This document shows, piece by piece, positions 34,420-42,985 of a stretch of DNA of 64,000 nucleotides (the first letter of the stretch is position 1; every line of letters starts with the position of its first letter). Made by a program: the position numbers and the translations under genes. The notes beneath the pieces were generated by a model. The model saw only the letters and a program-made list of their open reading frames with translations, searched no databases and was not told the DNA's origin. The DNA lies in contig CAZPOR010000013.1 of assembly GCA_964588325.1 (NCBI GenBank), positions 1-64,000 of the forward strand, written 5' to 3'. This stretch comes from Thiovibrio sp964588325. Lineage in GTDB: Bacteria > Desulfobacterota > Desulfobulbia > Desulfobulbales > Desulfurivibrionaceae.

Positions 34420-34923
34420 TTACTGGGCGGCGAACTGCTGCAAAAGCCCTTCGCCAACGACCCTGTCCACATCGAGCAGGATCTTGACCTCGCCTTTGAC
34501 TTTAGCCATCCCCAGAATATTTTCGGTTTCCGACGAAGAACCCAGGGAGGGCGGAGGCTCTATTTCAGCGGCGGCGATATTCAAAACCTCCGAAACCGAA
34601 TCCACAACCATGCCCACCTGCACCGGAGCGGTTTGCCCCTGCACCTCGACCACGATGATACAGGTTCTCTCGTCATATTCCTTGTGGTTCATATTGAATT
34701 TGAGCCGCAAATCCAGCACGGGAATGACCTTGCCCCGCAGATTGATAACCCCTTTGATATACGTCGGGGTATGCGGCACAGCCGTAATCTCCATGACCCC
34801 GATTATCTCCCTGACGCTGAGAATCCCCACCCCGTAATCCTCGTTGCCCAAGGAAAAGGTGAGATATTTCCCGGCCAGCTCGGCCCCGGGCCCTAAATTC
34901 TGTGCTACGCTTGCTGCTTCCAT
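34420..34923 (-). CDS. cheW: chemotaxis adaptor CheW
   Basis: Couples chemoreceptors to the CheA kinase. The 167-residue protein is one CheW domain with the YLTFSLGNEDYGVGILSVREI strand pattern and the INLRGKVIPVLDL motif. Two ATG codons are possible; 34923 has correct spacing to the AAGGAGG ribosome site whereas the ATG six bases earlier is too close. It is the second gene of the operon, 93 bases after cheA. Another CheW-like domain is at the CheA C-terminus. Confidence 0.95.
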   Translation of the reverse strand: MEAASVAQNLGPGAELAGKYLTFSLGNEDYGVGILSVREIIGVMEITAVPHTPTYIKGVINLRGKVIPVLDLRLKFNMNHKEYDERTCIIVVEVQGQTAPVQVGMVVDSVSEVLNIAAAEIEPPPSLGSSSETENILGMAKVKGEVKILLDVDRVVGEGLLQQFAAQ

Positions 34924-35016
34924 CAACATCCTCCTTTTTCATGAAAGACCCACAGGGCGACGCTCCAGCCCCTGGGGATGAAAACATTCCCCAATTCCGC
35001 CTGTTTGCGAAAAAAC

Positions 35017-37326
35017 TCAATCAGCCTTACTGGCCATGACCCCAGCCAAATCAAGGATAAGACCAACCCTGCCGTCGCCCAGAATGGTCCCGCCGGCAAC
35101 GCCGGGCACATCGAGGCCGCCGAGGTTCTTGATGACCACCTCTTCCTTGCCCAGAAGTTCATCAACCATCAAGGCGCGACGCCGCCCCTCGTTCTCCACC
35201 ACAACCACAATGGCGTCGCAGGGATCGGTATAGGTAGGGGCTACGCCAAAAATTTCATACAACCTGATAATGGGCACCAGATCGCCGCGCACCAAGAGGT
35301 TCTCTCCCCTCCCATGCACGGTGCTGTAGTTTTTCTCCTCGGGATGCATGGATTCCTGGATGGCGATGGTCGGAATGATGTAGCGTTCACTGCCGACCCG
35401 GACAATAATGCCGTCGATGATCGCCAAGGTCAAGGGCAGGCGGATCACGAAGAGGGAGCCCTTGCCCGACTGGCTTTGCACCTCCACCTTGCCCCGCAGC
35501 TTTTCCACCGCCTTTTTCACCACATCCATGCCCACCCCGCGGCCGGAAACATCGGTAATCTTGTCCGCCGTGGAGAACCCTGGAAGAAAAATAAGGTTGT
35601 TCAATTCATAATCCGACAGAGCATCGGATTCGCTGATCAAACCGCGTTCAATGGCTTTTTTCCTGATTTTTTTGGTGTTGAGACCCTCGCCATCGTCCTC
35701 GATCTCGATCATCATGCTGCCGCCCTTCTGGTAGGCGCGGAGATGAACGGTGCCGGTTTCCGGCTTGCCGAACTGCGCCCGGTCGGACGGAGGAGAGATG
35801 CCATGATCCACGGAGTTTCGCATCATATGAACAAGCGGGTCATAGATCGAATCCACCATGTTGCGGTCAATCTCGGTGTCGGCGCCTTCCATGATCAGGT
35901 CAACTTTTTTCCCTGATTTTTTAGAAAGATCCCGGACCAAACGAATCATTTTATCAAAGGTTTGCTTGATGGGAACCATGCGCATGGACATGGCCGTGCG
36001 CTGCAGTTCGGAGGTAATCCTGGTCAGTTGGGAAAAATCCTTGGTGAGCTTGGGATCGGCGATCCGGGAAACGAGCTTGTTCTGGCGGACCAGCGATTGC
36101 ATGATCACCAGCTCCCCCACCGCATTCACCAAGGCATCGAGTTTTTCCACATCCACCTTGATGGAAGCGCCGATTTTTTTCGGGCCCGAGTCAGCAGAAG
36201 CACGGGCGGCGGGACTCGCCGGGGGTTCAACCCTCGAGACGGAGGCTGGCTGGACGCCCCCCCTGGCAGGGACCGCCCTGGCCGGAGCAACCGGGGCTTC
36301 CTCCTCGACTGCCACAGGTTCAGACTCTTCCTCGACGTCGAAAATCTCCGGCCGGGAAACCGGCTCTGGAGCAGAGACCTGTTCACCCGGCGGGGCCTCA
36401 GCCCCTCCCTCCTGCAATTGGGCAATGCTGGCCAGAAAGCCGCGGATATCGGTATCCTTGTAATTGGCCGGCCCGTTCTGCAGGACATTCTTGATATCTT
36501 CAACCATGGATTTCAGCGCGTCGCCAACGGTCAGGACGATGTCGATAACCGCGGAATCCATGGGCCGCTTGCCATTGCGCACGTCATCCAGCAGATTTTC
36601 CGTGGCATGGGCAAGCCTGTTGATGGTCTTCAGGTTGAGAAAGCCGGAGACACCCTTGATCGTATGAAACGGCCTGAAGATATTATTGATGATCTCCATG
36701 TCGTCCGGGCTCTGTTCCAACTCCAGCACGTTGACTTCGATGGATTCAAGATGCTCGAAGGCCTCCTCGATGAATCCGGCGAGCAGGTCCGTGTCCTGCA
36801 GGAAATCGGGAAGAGCCTCCTGACCCGCTCCGCCCGCCCCAGAAGGCTGCGCCGGACCGGAATCGAGCGGAGGCGCCGCGACAAGGCATTCCTCCTCGGC
36901 CTGAAGCCCATCTTCCTCTTCGCCCTTCCCTGCAAAATCCGCGGCTGTGCCGCCCAAAAGCGAGGAGGGATCCACGACAAGGCCGATTTTTTTCATGTTA
37001 TCGCAGAATTGGGCAAGAATATTTTCGCCGGGATGTCCCTCTTTCCGGGCAGATTCCTGCATCTCGGTTATGCACTGACCGAGATACTCGTAGTTTTCCG
37101 CGGAGTCGGCCAACTCGCCCATGATGAATTTTTCAAGAGCGCCCTTGAACGCGGCAGCCATTCGCTGAATAACCAACGGCACATCGGCGGCTGCACGCCC
37201 TGGCAATAACTGTTCGATCAGGTCAAGCAACTCTCCCACAATGGAAAGGTCACCCGGTTCAATCATCAGAATCTTCAAGGCCATTTCATCGAGAAGATCC
37301 GATAATGGTTTATGACCATCTGCCAT
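35017..37326 (-). CDS. cheA: chemotaxis histidine kinase CheA
   Basis: Central kinase of the taxis pathway; autophosphorylates and passes phosphate to CheY and CheB. The 769-residue protein has: an N-terminal helical region of about 110 residues not seen in E. coli CheA; the Hpt domain with phospho-His in FHTIKGVSGF near residue 221; a Pro/Ala/Glu linker (about 310-395); dimerisation domain; ATPase with N-box NSVDHGI, DDGEGLN and GRGVGMD; and a C-terminal CheW-like domain. The P2 CheY-binding domain appears to be replaced by the low-complexity linker. First gene of the operon. Confidence 0.95.
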   Translation of the reverse strand: MADGHKPLSDLLDEMALKILMIEPGDLSIVGELLDLIEQLLPGRAAADVPLVIQRMAAAFKGALEKFIMGELADSAENYEYLGQCITEMQESARKEGHPGENILAQFCDNMKKIGLVVDPSSLLGGTAADFAGKGEEEDGLQAEEECLVAAPPLDSGPAQPSGAGGAGQEALPDFLQDTDLLAGFIEEAFEHLESIEVNVLELEQSPDDMEIINNIFRPFHTIKGVSGFLNLKTINRLAHATENLLDDVRNGKRPMDSAVIDIVLTVGDALKSMVEDIKNVLQNGPANYKDTDIRGFLASIAQLQEGGAEAPPGEQVSAPEPVSRPEIFDVEEESEPVAVEEEAPVAPARAVPARGGVQPASVSRVEPPASPAARASADSGPKKIGASIKVDVEKLDALVNAVGELVIMQSLVRQNKLVSRIADPKLTKDFSQLTRITSELQRTAMSMRMVPIKQTFDKMIRLVRDLSKKSGKKVDLIMEGADTEIDRNMVDSIYDPLVHMMRNSVDHGISPPSDRAQFGKPETGTVHLRAYQKGGSMMIEIEDDGEGLNTKKIRKKAIERGLISESDALSDYELNNLIFLPGFSTADKITDVSGRGVGMDVVKKAVEKLRGKVEVQSQSGKGSLFVIRLPLTLAIIDGIIVRVGSERYIIPTIAIQESMHPEEKNYSTVHGRGENLLVRGDLVPIIRLYEIFGVAPTYTDPCDAIVVVVENEGRRRALMVDELLGKEEVVIKNLGGLDVPGVAGGTILGDGRVGLILDLAGVMASKAD

Positions 37327-38000
37327 ACATGCACTCCTTGCAAAACAGAAAAAAGCAACGACCTCCGGAAACAGCGCCCGCTTCCCTGGAAGCAGGGAAG
37401 CAGTATCATATTATGCTTCCATCCTGCGCAAACATCAATGAATATTGCAAGTTTTTTCTTGCCGCTCCACGCAATGGAGCCAAAGGGCGCATCGACATAC
37501 CGCCCTTTTTTTCCCACCATACGTTCGCTTAAGAATCGCGCCGGGGGATTTTCCTGAAATTGCAAACTTCTCTTCCGCGGGGACGAAATCCTTGCTGACG
37601 CGAGAACACCGTGTTCTGTTCCACCCGGAACAGAACACGAATTAACTTATTGAAATAAATAAACAAATAATGGAACCAAAGGCGCTGCGCCCTGTTTTTT
37701 GGTTGCAGAAAAAGAGGTTGTCCTGTAAAAGTGGCTGAGCGTTATTCTGGTGTACTGTAAAAATTGCTCGCCGGAAAATTCCGGCACCGTTGCCCCAGTC
37801 TGCAAGAACCATTCACCGATTCCCCCCCAGGCTTACCGGCACGGTTAACGCCTGAAAACCAAGGAGCCGTCACCAAATAACCATCCCATTTTTCGCCAGT
37901 GCATCACGACTCCTTGTACCGGTATCGGCATTCACTTTCTATGGTTATTTTTAAACGACGGCATACCGCAACAGGGGAACACGGCTTGCACACACACCCA
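37327..38000. other. intergenic region between cheA and mltD
   Basis: About 670 bases between divergent genes. The chief feature is a perfect inverted repeat at 37611-37638. The rest is AT-rich in part (37640-37675) and should contain promoters for both sides; none stands out. Short reading frames are present but lack ribosome sites and recognisable content. Confidence 0.5.
37611..37638. repeat. perfect 12-bp inverted repeat, 4-base spacer
   Basis: Arms GTGTTCTGTTCC (37611-37622) and GGAACAGAACAC (37627-37638), spacer ACCC. No T-run follows on either strand, so an operator or an RNA hairpin is more likely than a terminator. It lies 285 bases upstream of cheA and 360 upstream of mltD. Confidence 0.7.
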
Positions 38001-39554
38001 ATGGTTTCCAGGTTCCCCTCCCCTCCCTTCCCCAGGCTCTTTCTGCTCCTGGCGTTCGCCGCCTTGGTCATGGGCAGCTTCACCGCCTGCGCCCCGCTGG
38101 GAAATCAGAGCACCGCCTTGATCGTCCCGGAACCGTTGCCCAAGGTGCATACACAGAAAACCGCCCCTGCCGCACAACCCAAAAAACCTGCCCAGCCAGA
38201 GGAAAAACCGACCCAGGAAGCGGAAGAGGCAAACCCCCAGGCGTTGCAACTGGCCATCAGTCCGGAAATACGCGAGCTGGCGAAGCTCAGCGCCTGGGAT
38301 GCACTGCCGTTGCTCAGCTCGGGGGGAGAGACCGAATCCTACGATTTCCCCCTCGCCATGAACGACCAGGTGGAATACTACCTGGATTTTTTCACGAACC
38401 GCCACCGCAAGACCTTTGCCCGCTGGCTCGCCCGCTCGTCCCGCTATCTGCCCATGATCAAGGAGGAATTCGCCAAAGCGGGACTGCCACAGGATCTGGC
38501 CTATCTGCCCATGATCGAAAGCGGCTTCAATCAAACCGCCACCTCGCGGGCCAGCGCCGTGGGCACCTGGCAGTTCATGCGGGCCACCGGCCAGAGCTAC
38601 GGATTGGAGGTCAACAAGTATGTTGACGAACGGCGCGATCCGGTAAAATCGACCAAGGCGGCGGCGGCCTATCTCTCAAACCTGCACAAGATGTTTGACG
38701 ACTGGCATCTGGCGGTTGCCGCCTATAATGCAGGGGAAGGACGAATCAAAAAAGCGATGAAGCGGTCCGACACCGACGATTTCTGGGAGGTTGCCCAGAG
38801 CCAGTATATCCATTCGGAAACAAAGCTCTATGTCCCGCAGCTCATCGCCGCCATCATGATTGCCAAGGATCCGGAAAAATACGGGTTTGACGACATTGAT
38901 TACGATGAGCCGCTGGAGTACGAAACAGCCCTTGTGCCACGCGGCACCCAGATCAAGGCGGTCGCCCTGGCGTGCAATCTTCCCGAGGAGGAAATTCTCG
39001 CCCTCAACCGGCATCTGTCCAAGGCCATCACTCCGCCTTCCGAAGCGGATTACCCGTTGCGAGTGCCGCCGGGCATGAAGGAGTCGGTGATCGCGAACCT
39101 GCCCAAGGTTCGCGTGGTCACGGTCACCAAGTTCGATACGCATGTGGTGAAACACGGGGAAACCCTGACCACCATCCGCAAAAAATACAAGCTGAGCAAA
39201 ACCGCCCTGTTGAAAGCCAACAATCTTGAGCAGGAGCGGCTCTCCCTGGGACAACGCCTGCGAATCCCCTATCAAACCACCGACTACAAACTGAGCGACG
39301 AACCGCTCCACTTGGACCGGAATGCGGCCAGCATCCCCCTGCTTTCCTTGAGCGTGGAACCCTCCGACCCTGTTGCCGACACGAAGAAAAAAGCCCGCAG
39401 CCTCACACAGAAAAAACCGGCAAAAAAATCGCAAAAAAAAGCTGCTCCCCCTTCGGCAAAGGAAAAAAAATCGCCGTCCGCAGTCAAGAAAGAAAAGAAA
39501 AAGAAAGCTCCGGCGCCCTTGCCCAAGAAATCCGGCGCCGGCAAAAAGAGTTAA
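38001..39554 (+). CDS. mltD: MltD-type lytic murein transglycosylase lipoprotein
   Basis: Cleaves the glycan strand of peptidoglycan. The start at 38001 gives a lipoprotein signal (FPRLFLLLAFAALVMGSFTAC, lipid-bearing Cys at about 29); in-frame ATG codons at 37899 and 37941 are alternatives. The SLT domain (about residues 130-255) has the catalytic Glu in MIESGFNQTATSRASAVGTW and the AVAAYNAGEGR motif. One LysM domain binds peptidoglycan near residues 375-425 (VVKHGETLTTIRKKYKL). Unusually, the last 60 residues are a Lys/Ala/Pro-rich basic tail. Total 517 residues. Confidence 0.9.
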   Translation: MVSRFPSPPFPRLFLLLAFAALVMGSFTACAPLGNQSTALIVPEPLPKVHTQKTAPAAQPKKPAQPEEKPTQEAEEANPQALQLAISPEIRELAKLSAWDALPLLSSGGETESYDFPLAMNDQVEYYLDFFTNRHRKTFARWLARSSRYLPMIKEEFAKAGLPQDLAYLPMIESGFNQTATSRASAVGTWQFMRATGQSYGLEVNKYVDERRDPVKSTKAAAAYLSNLHKMFDDWHLAVAAYNAGEGRIKKAMKRSDTDDFWEVAQSQYIHSETKLYVPQLIAAIMIAKDPEKYGFDDIDYDEPLEYETALVPRGTQIKAVALACNLPEEEILALNRHLSKAITPPSEADYPLRVPPGMKESVIANLPKVRVVTVTKFDTHVVKHGETLTTIRKKYKLSKTALLKANNLEQERLSLGQRLRIPYQTTDYKLSDEPLHLDRNAASIPLLSLSVEPSDPVADTKKKARSLTQKKPAKKSQKKAAPPSAKEKKSPSAVKKEKKKKAPAPLPKKSGAGKKS

Positions 39555-39591
39555 TCCGTTCCCCGGCTATTGCCAGAGGATTGAACCGCTG

Positions 39592-40407
39592 ATGAAACTT
39601 CAAGGCAAAACAGCCCTTGTTCTCGGAGGGGCAAAGGGGATCGGCAAGGCCATCGGCTTTGCCTTGGCCAAGGGTGGGGCCACGGTGGTCCTGACCCACC
39701 ATGACTGGCCGGAAGAAGCAGCCGCCATGCGGGATGAGCTTGCCGCCCTAGGCGGGGACCATCTGGCGATCAAGGTCGATCTGCGCGACCCGGCCGCCAT
39801 CCAAGAACTTTTCTCCACCATCCGCACACACTGCGGCGGACTCCACATCCTGATCAACAATATCGAACGCGGCGGCATGCCCATTGTCCACGGCCCTTAC
39901 ACCCCGGAGCAATGGGAGCTGGAGATGGCCACCACCCTGCGGGCCAAATGGTGGGTCATGCGTTCCGGTCTCCCCCTTTTACGCGAGAATCCTGAAGCCG
40001 CCGTTATCACCCTTTCTTCCATTGCCGGGAGTGTCGGCCGCTGCGGCCCGGCGGGCCTCATCTTTAACGATGGCTACTCCGCGGCGAACCGCGCCATCTC
40101 CTCCTTTACGGAAACCTGGGCCAGGGAAGGCGCGCCCACGGTGCGGGTCAATGAATTGATGCTGGGGTTTTTTGCAACCAGGCATGCAGAACAGACCCGG
40201 GGCTGGGGGCTGCTCAGCGCGGAGCAACAGGAGGCCATCCGCGACCATATCCTGCTGCAACGGACCGGCAAGATTGAAGAAGTCGTGGCAGCGGTTTTCT
40301 TTCTCTTACAGGACGCCACCTACATGACAGGATCGGTGCTGCGGATGGATGGGGGCTATGTGCTGGGCGGAGAAAAAATCCCGCCCATGCCGGAGGGGGT
40401 GGAATAA
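39592..40407 (+). CDS. short-chain dehydrogenase/reductase
   Basis: A 271-residue SDR with an NAD(P)-binding loop GGAKGIGKAIG (residues 12-22), the NNIERGG variant of the NNAG motif, and Ser in SSIAGSVG. The catalytic Tyr is at 162, but the following Lys of YxxxK is replaced by Asn (YSAAN), so activity may be altered. The start at 39592 is 38 bases after mltD. The C-terminal MTGSVLRMDGGYVLGG segment is typical of FabG-like enzymes. No substrate can be assigned. A large inverted repeat with T-run follows the stop. Confidence 0.82.
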   Translation: MKLQGKTALVLGGAKGIGKAIGFALAKGGATVVLTHHDWPEEAAAMRDELAALGGDHLAIKVDLRDPAAIQELFSTIRTHCGGLHILINNIERGGMPIVHGPYTPEQWELEMATTLRAKWWVMRSGLPLLRENPEAAVITLSSIAGSVGRCGPAGLIFNDGYSAANRAISSFTETWAREGAPTVRVNELMLGFFATRHAEQTRGWGLLSAEQQEAIRDHILLQRTGKIEEVVAAVFFLLQDATYMTGSVLRMDGGYVLGGEKIPPMPEGVE

Positions 40408-40496
40408 AAAGTGCTTCGACAGGCTCAGCACGAACGGATATTGTCTTAATGTATTGATGTTCCGTTCGTGCTGAGCCTGTCGAAGCACTTTTTTTT
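40406..40496. repeat. REP-like inverted repeat, acts as bidirectional terminator
   Basis: Perfect 33-base arms (40406-40438 and 40461-40493) with a 22-base loop, containing the widespread motif TTCGACAGGCTCAG. Flanked by A-run and T-run, so it can terminate both the SDR gene and the convergent gene at 40518. A related element is at 49518-49595. Confidence 0.88.
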
Positions 40497-40517
40497 GCGA
40501 ATCCATTACCTTTTGCC

Positions 40518-40820
40518 TTACTTCTTTTCCATCCCCATCTTTATCAACAGATCCTCAACCGCCCATTTCGGGATCTGGTGCAAAATCAGCTCCACAGCCT
40601 TGGCCTTCATGTCATCGTCGTTTTTGGGGATGCCGCCCGGGCTTTCCGCCATCTCGGCGAAGATATCCTCGGCGTCGAACCAGCAGATTTCCTGGTCGTT
40701 GGTGCTGTACACAGTCAACACCCGCCGGTTTGTTTCATGGAGGTGCTCCTCTTCCATCACCGCGCCGACCAGCTTCTTGGCCACCTCGTAGGGGATGCAT
40801 TGCATATCTTCCGCGTTCAT
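40518..40820 (-). CDS. hypothetical protein, 100 residues
   Basis: Unrecognised cytoplasmic protein with alternating acidic and hydrophobic stretches, a WFDAEDIF segment and a helical C-terminus ending MGMEKK. No signal peptide, membrane segment or cysteine cluster. The GAGGAG ribosome site 6 bases before the ATG supports it being real. It sits alone between a terminator repeat and a divergent deaminase gene. Function unknown. Confidence 0.65.
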   Translation of the reverse strand: MNAEDMQCIPYEVAKKLVGAVMEEEHLHETNRRVLTVYSTNDQEICWFDAEDIFAEMAESPGGIPKNDDDMKAKAVELILHQIPKWAVEDLLIKMGMEKK

Positions 40821-40990
40821 CGGTTTCTCCTCGGTCTTTTTTGATGTGCAGCCGCATTGAATACTTTATTTTTCCGCGTTTTTCAAGCCCTCCTCCGTAC
40901 TCGCCATCGTGAAATACCGTCCTCTTTCCGGCTTGACGGCTTCCGGGCGGACTGGTAATAAAAAACACTTCCACCTTAAAAAGGCTGCCC

Positions 40991-41500
40991 ATGCATCACG
41001 AAACATTCATGCGCCTTGCCCTGCAGCAGGCGCAACAGGCCCTGGCCAGCAACGAATTTCCGGTGGGCGCCGTCATTGTTGCCGAAAACGAGCCGGTGGC
41101 TTTCGGCAGGCGCGAGAACAGCCGGAGCGAAACAGCCAACGAACTGGACCATGCCGAGATCGTCGCCCTGCGGGATCTGCTTGGCCGCAGGCCGGATATC
41201 GACCGGCAGAGCCTCACGGTCTATTCCACCATGGAGCCCTGCCTCATGTGCTACTCCACCATGCTGCTCAACGGCATCCGCACCTTTGTCTACGGGTATG
41301 AAGATGCCATGGGTGGCGGCACCAACGTCCAGCTTGCCCGCCTCGCGCCCCTGTACCAGGACATGGAGCCGGAGGTGCGCATCCTGCCCCATATCCTGCG
41401 CCGGGAAAGCCTGGAGCTTTTCAAGGCCTTTTTCACCAGCCCGGAAAACAACTACTGGCAGGGCAGCCTGCTGGCAGATTACACCCTGGCCCAACCCTGA
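40991..41500 (+). CDS. nucleoside/tRNA-adenosine deaminase family protein
   Basis: Zinc-dependent CMP/dCMP-type deaminase of 169 residues. Zinc ligands and catalytic Glu are H54-A-E56 and PCLMC (C84, C87). The layout and size match TadA-like tRNA adenosine deaminases and guanine deaminases, but sequence past the zinc site (GGGTNVQLARLAPLYQDM) differs from standard TadA, so the substrate is open. It lies 12 bases upstream of a radical SAM gene and is probably cotranscribed with it. Confidence 0.82.
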   Translation: MHHETFMRLALQQAQQALASNEFPVGAVIVAENEPVAFGRRENSRSETANELDHAEIVALRDLLGRRPDIDRQSLTVYSTMEPCLMCYSTMLLNGIRTFVYGYEDAMGGGTNVQLARLAPLYQDMEPEVRILPHILRRESLELFKAFFTSPENNYWQGSLLADYTLAQP

Positions 41501-41512
41501 GCGGCCCGCGCC

Positions 41513-42520
41513 ATGAACCAGCCCGTCGCCAAAACCCTGCACTTCAAACCGCACGAACGCAACATCTTTTTCCACATCCTCACCGCCTGCAATCTCGCGT
41601 GCAAACATTGCTACATCAACCCGGCCCAGCACGGCACCGGAACGGTTTCCCGCGAAACCATGGAGCAATGGCTCACCCTTTTTTACGATCCCAACAAGGA
41701 AAGCAACGTCATCTTCCTGGGCGGCGAGCCGACCCTGCACCCGGATCTGATCCACGGCATCCGCCACGCCCGCTCCTTAGGCTACAAAACCATCACCGTG
41801 GATTCAAACGGCTATCTGCACCACGACCTGCTCAACCGGCTCAAGCCCGACGAGGCGGTGCTCAGCTTCAGCCTGGACGGGCCGACTCCGGAGGTCAACG
41901 ATGCGCTGCGCGGCGAGGGGGTGTTCGATACCTGCACCGCCAATCTGCACAAGGCCATTGGACTGGGCTTTGAGGTCAGCGTGATCTACACGGTGAGTCA
42001 ACTGAACATCGCGCATCTGGCCGCCATGCCCGCGCTTCTGGAGCGGCTGGGCTGCAAACGGTTTTTCATCCAGGTCATCGGGTTGCGGGGCAAATCGGCA
42101 AGCGAACAGGAGACCAGGCTCCAGGTTTCCCCGGAAGAGTGGCTGGCCGTGATCCCGCAGGTGGCCAAGGATGCGGCCCACAGGGGAATCCACGTCATCT
42201 ATCCCAAGGTGTTCCTGGAACCGGGGGAGGAATTTCAGTGCGCGGGCAATGTGGCGGAGAATTACTTCATCTTCCCCAACGGCAGGGTCTACCTCTGCCC
42301 GCTGTGCGAGGATTTCCCCCTGCACACCTTCCGCCTTGAGGACAACTGCCTGATTGAAAACAGCGGAATCAGCGAAAAAAGGCTTTTTTCGCTCAACATC
42401 CCCGAGGGCTGCGTGATGAACAAGCTCCTCCAGCCAGGCAACATCGAATACAGGCCGGACGGCAGCCCGCGCCACCGGATATCCTGCTGTCTGCTCAAGC
42501 AGGAAATCCGGCCCGAATAG
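41513..42520 (+). CDS. radical SAM protein
   Basis: A 335-residue enzyme with the [4Fe-4S] motif CNLACKHC (C26, C30, C33) and the GGEPTLHPDL motif that binds S-adenosylmethionine. Near residue 243 a CAGN...FPNGRVYLCPLCEDFP segment resembles the SPASM/Twitch auxiliary-cluster region, but it is short. Members of this type modify peptides or small molecules. Neighbours (deaminase upstream, small lysine-rich gene downstream on the other strand) do not reveal a substrate. Confidence 0.88.
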   Translation: MNQPVAKTLHFKPHERNIFFHILTACNLACKHCYINPAQHGTGTVSRETMEQWLTLFYDPNKESNVIFLGGEPTLHPDLIHGIRHARSLGYKTITVDSNGYLHHDLLNRLKPDEAVLSFSLDGPTPEVNDALRGEGVFDTCTANLHKAIGLGFEVSVIYTVSQLNIAHLAAMPALLERLGCKRFFIQVIGLRGKSASEQETRLQVSPEEWLAVIPQVAKDAAHRGIHVIYPKVFLEPGEEFQCAGNVAENYFIFPNGRVYLCPLCEDFPLHTFRLEDNCLIENSGISEKRLFSLNIPEGCVMNKLLQPGNIEYRPDGSPRHRISCCLLKQEIRPE

Positions 42521-42536
42521 TCCGAACACCGTACGC

Positions 42537-42570
42537 AAAAAAGGCGGCCGGGCCTTGCGCCGCAACCGCC
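42537..42570 (-). terminator. terminator after the lysine-rich small gene
   Basis: Outer arms GGCGG (42543-42547) and CCGCC (42566-42570) with partial pairing inside; T-run on the minus strand from the A-run at 42537-42542. It lies about 60 bases after the stop of the small gene and 17 bases after the convergent radical SAM gene. Confidence 0.7.
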
Positions 42571-42631
42571 TGTACAACAAACCCCAAAAGATCAAAAGAA
42601 GCAAAAAAAGTTCAACGACCGATGGAGCCTA

Positions 42632-42751
42632 TCATTGCGGGGTGAACTTGGTCTTTTCGCTTTTCTTGGCCTGCTTGGCTGCCTTCTTTTCCTTCATGGT
42701 CTTGGCCGGTTCCTTCTTGACTGCTTTCTGGGTGTCCTTGGCTTTACTCAT
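42632..42751 (-). CDS. 39-residue lysine-rich protein
   Basis: A short gene encoding MSKAKDTQKAVKKEP and onward to TKFTPQ: 15 of 39 residues are Lys, with Ala, Glu and Gln filling the rest. An AGGAG ribosome site is 9 bases upstream and a terminator follows. Such small basic proteins can bind nucleic acid, but no family is recognised and the role is unknown. The open frame is entirely distinct from the overlapping plus-strand reading frame, which has no ribosome site. Confidence 0.7.
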   Translation of the reverse strand: MSKAKDTQKAVKKEPAKTMKEKKAAKQAKKSEKTKFTPQ

Positions 42752-42985
42752 GATTGATGCTCCTGATGGTTGAAGTTAGGCACACACCGCGACCGGCGAA
42801 CCGCAATGTCCTGGAAGCGGCGCTACTCATGGATCCATCATGCCTTTTTCCGTACATTATCGCAAGTATTACGCGCAAAGATCAAGAGGGAAATTCCCCA
42901 TTGTTGCCTGCGCGCCAATCGTCTAATATAGCGTCTTTCCTTTTCGCTCTCGGGGACGCATCCCCTCTTTTTTTTGGGAACAGCT

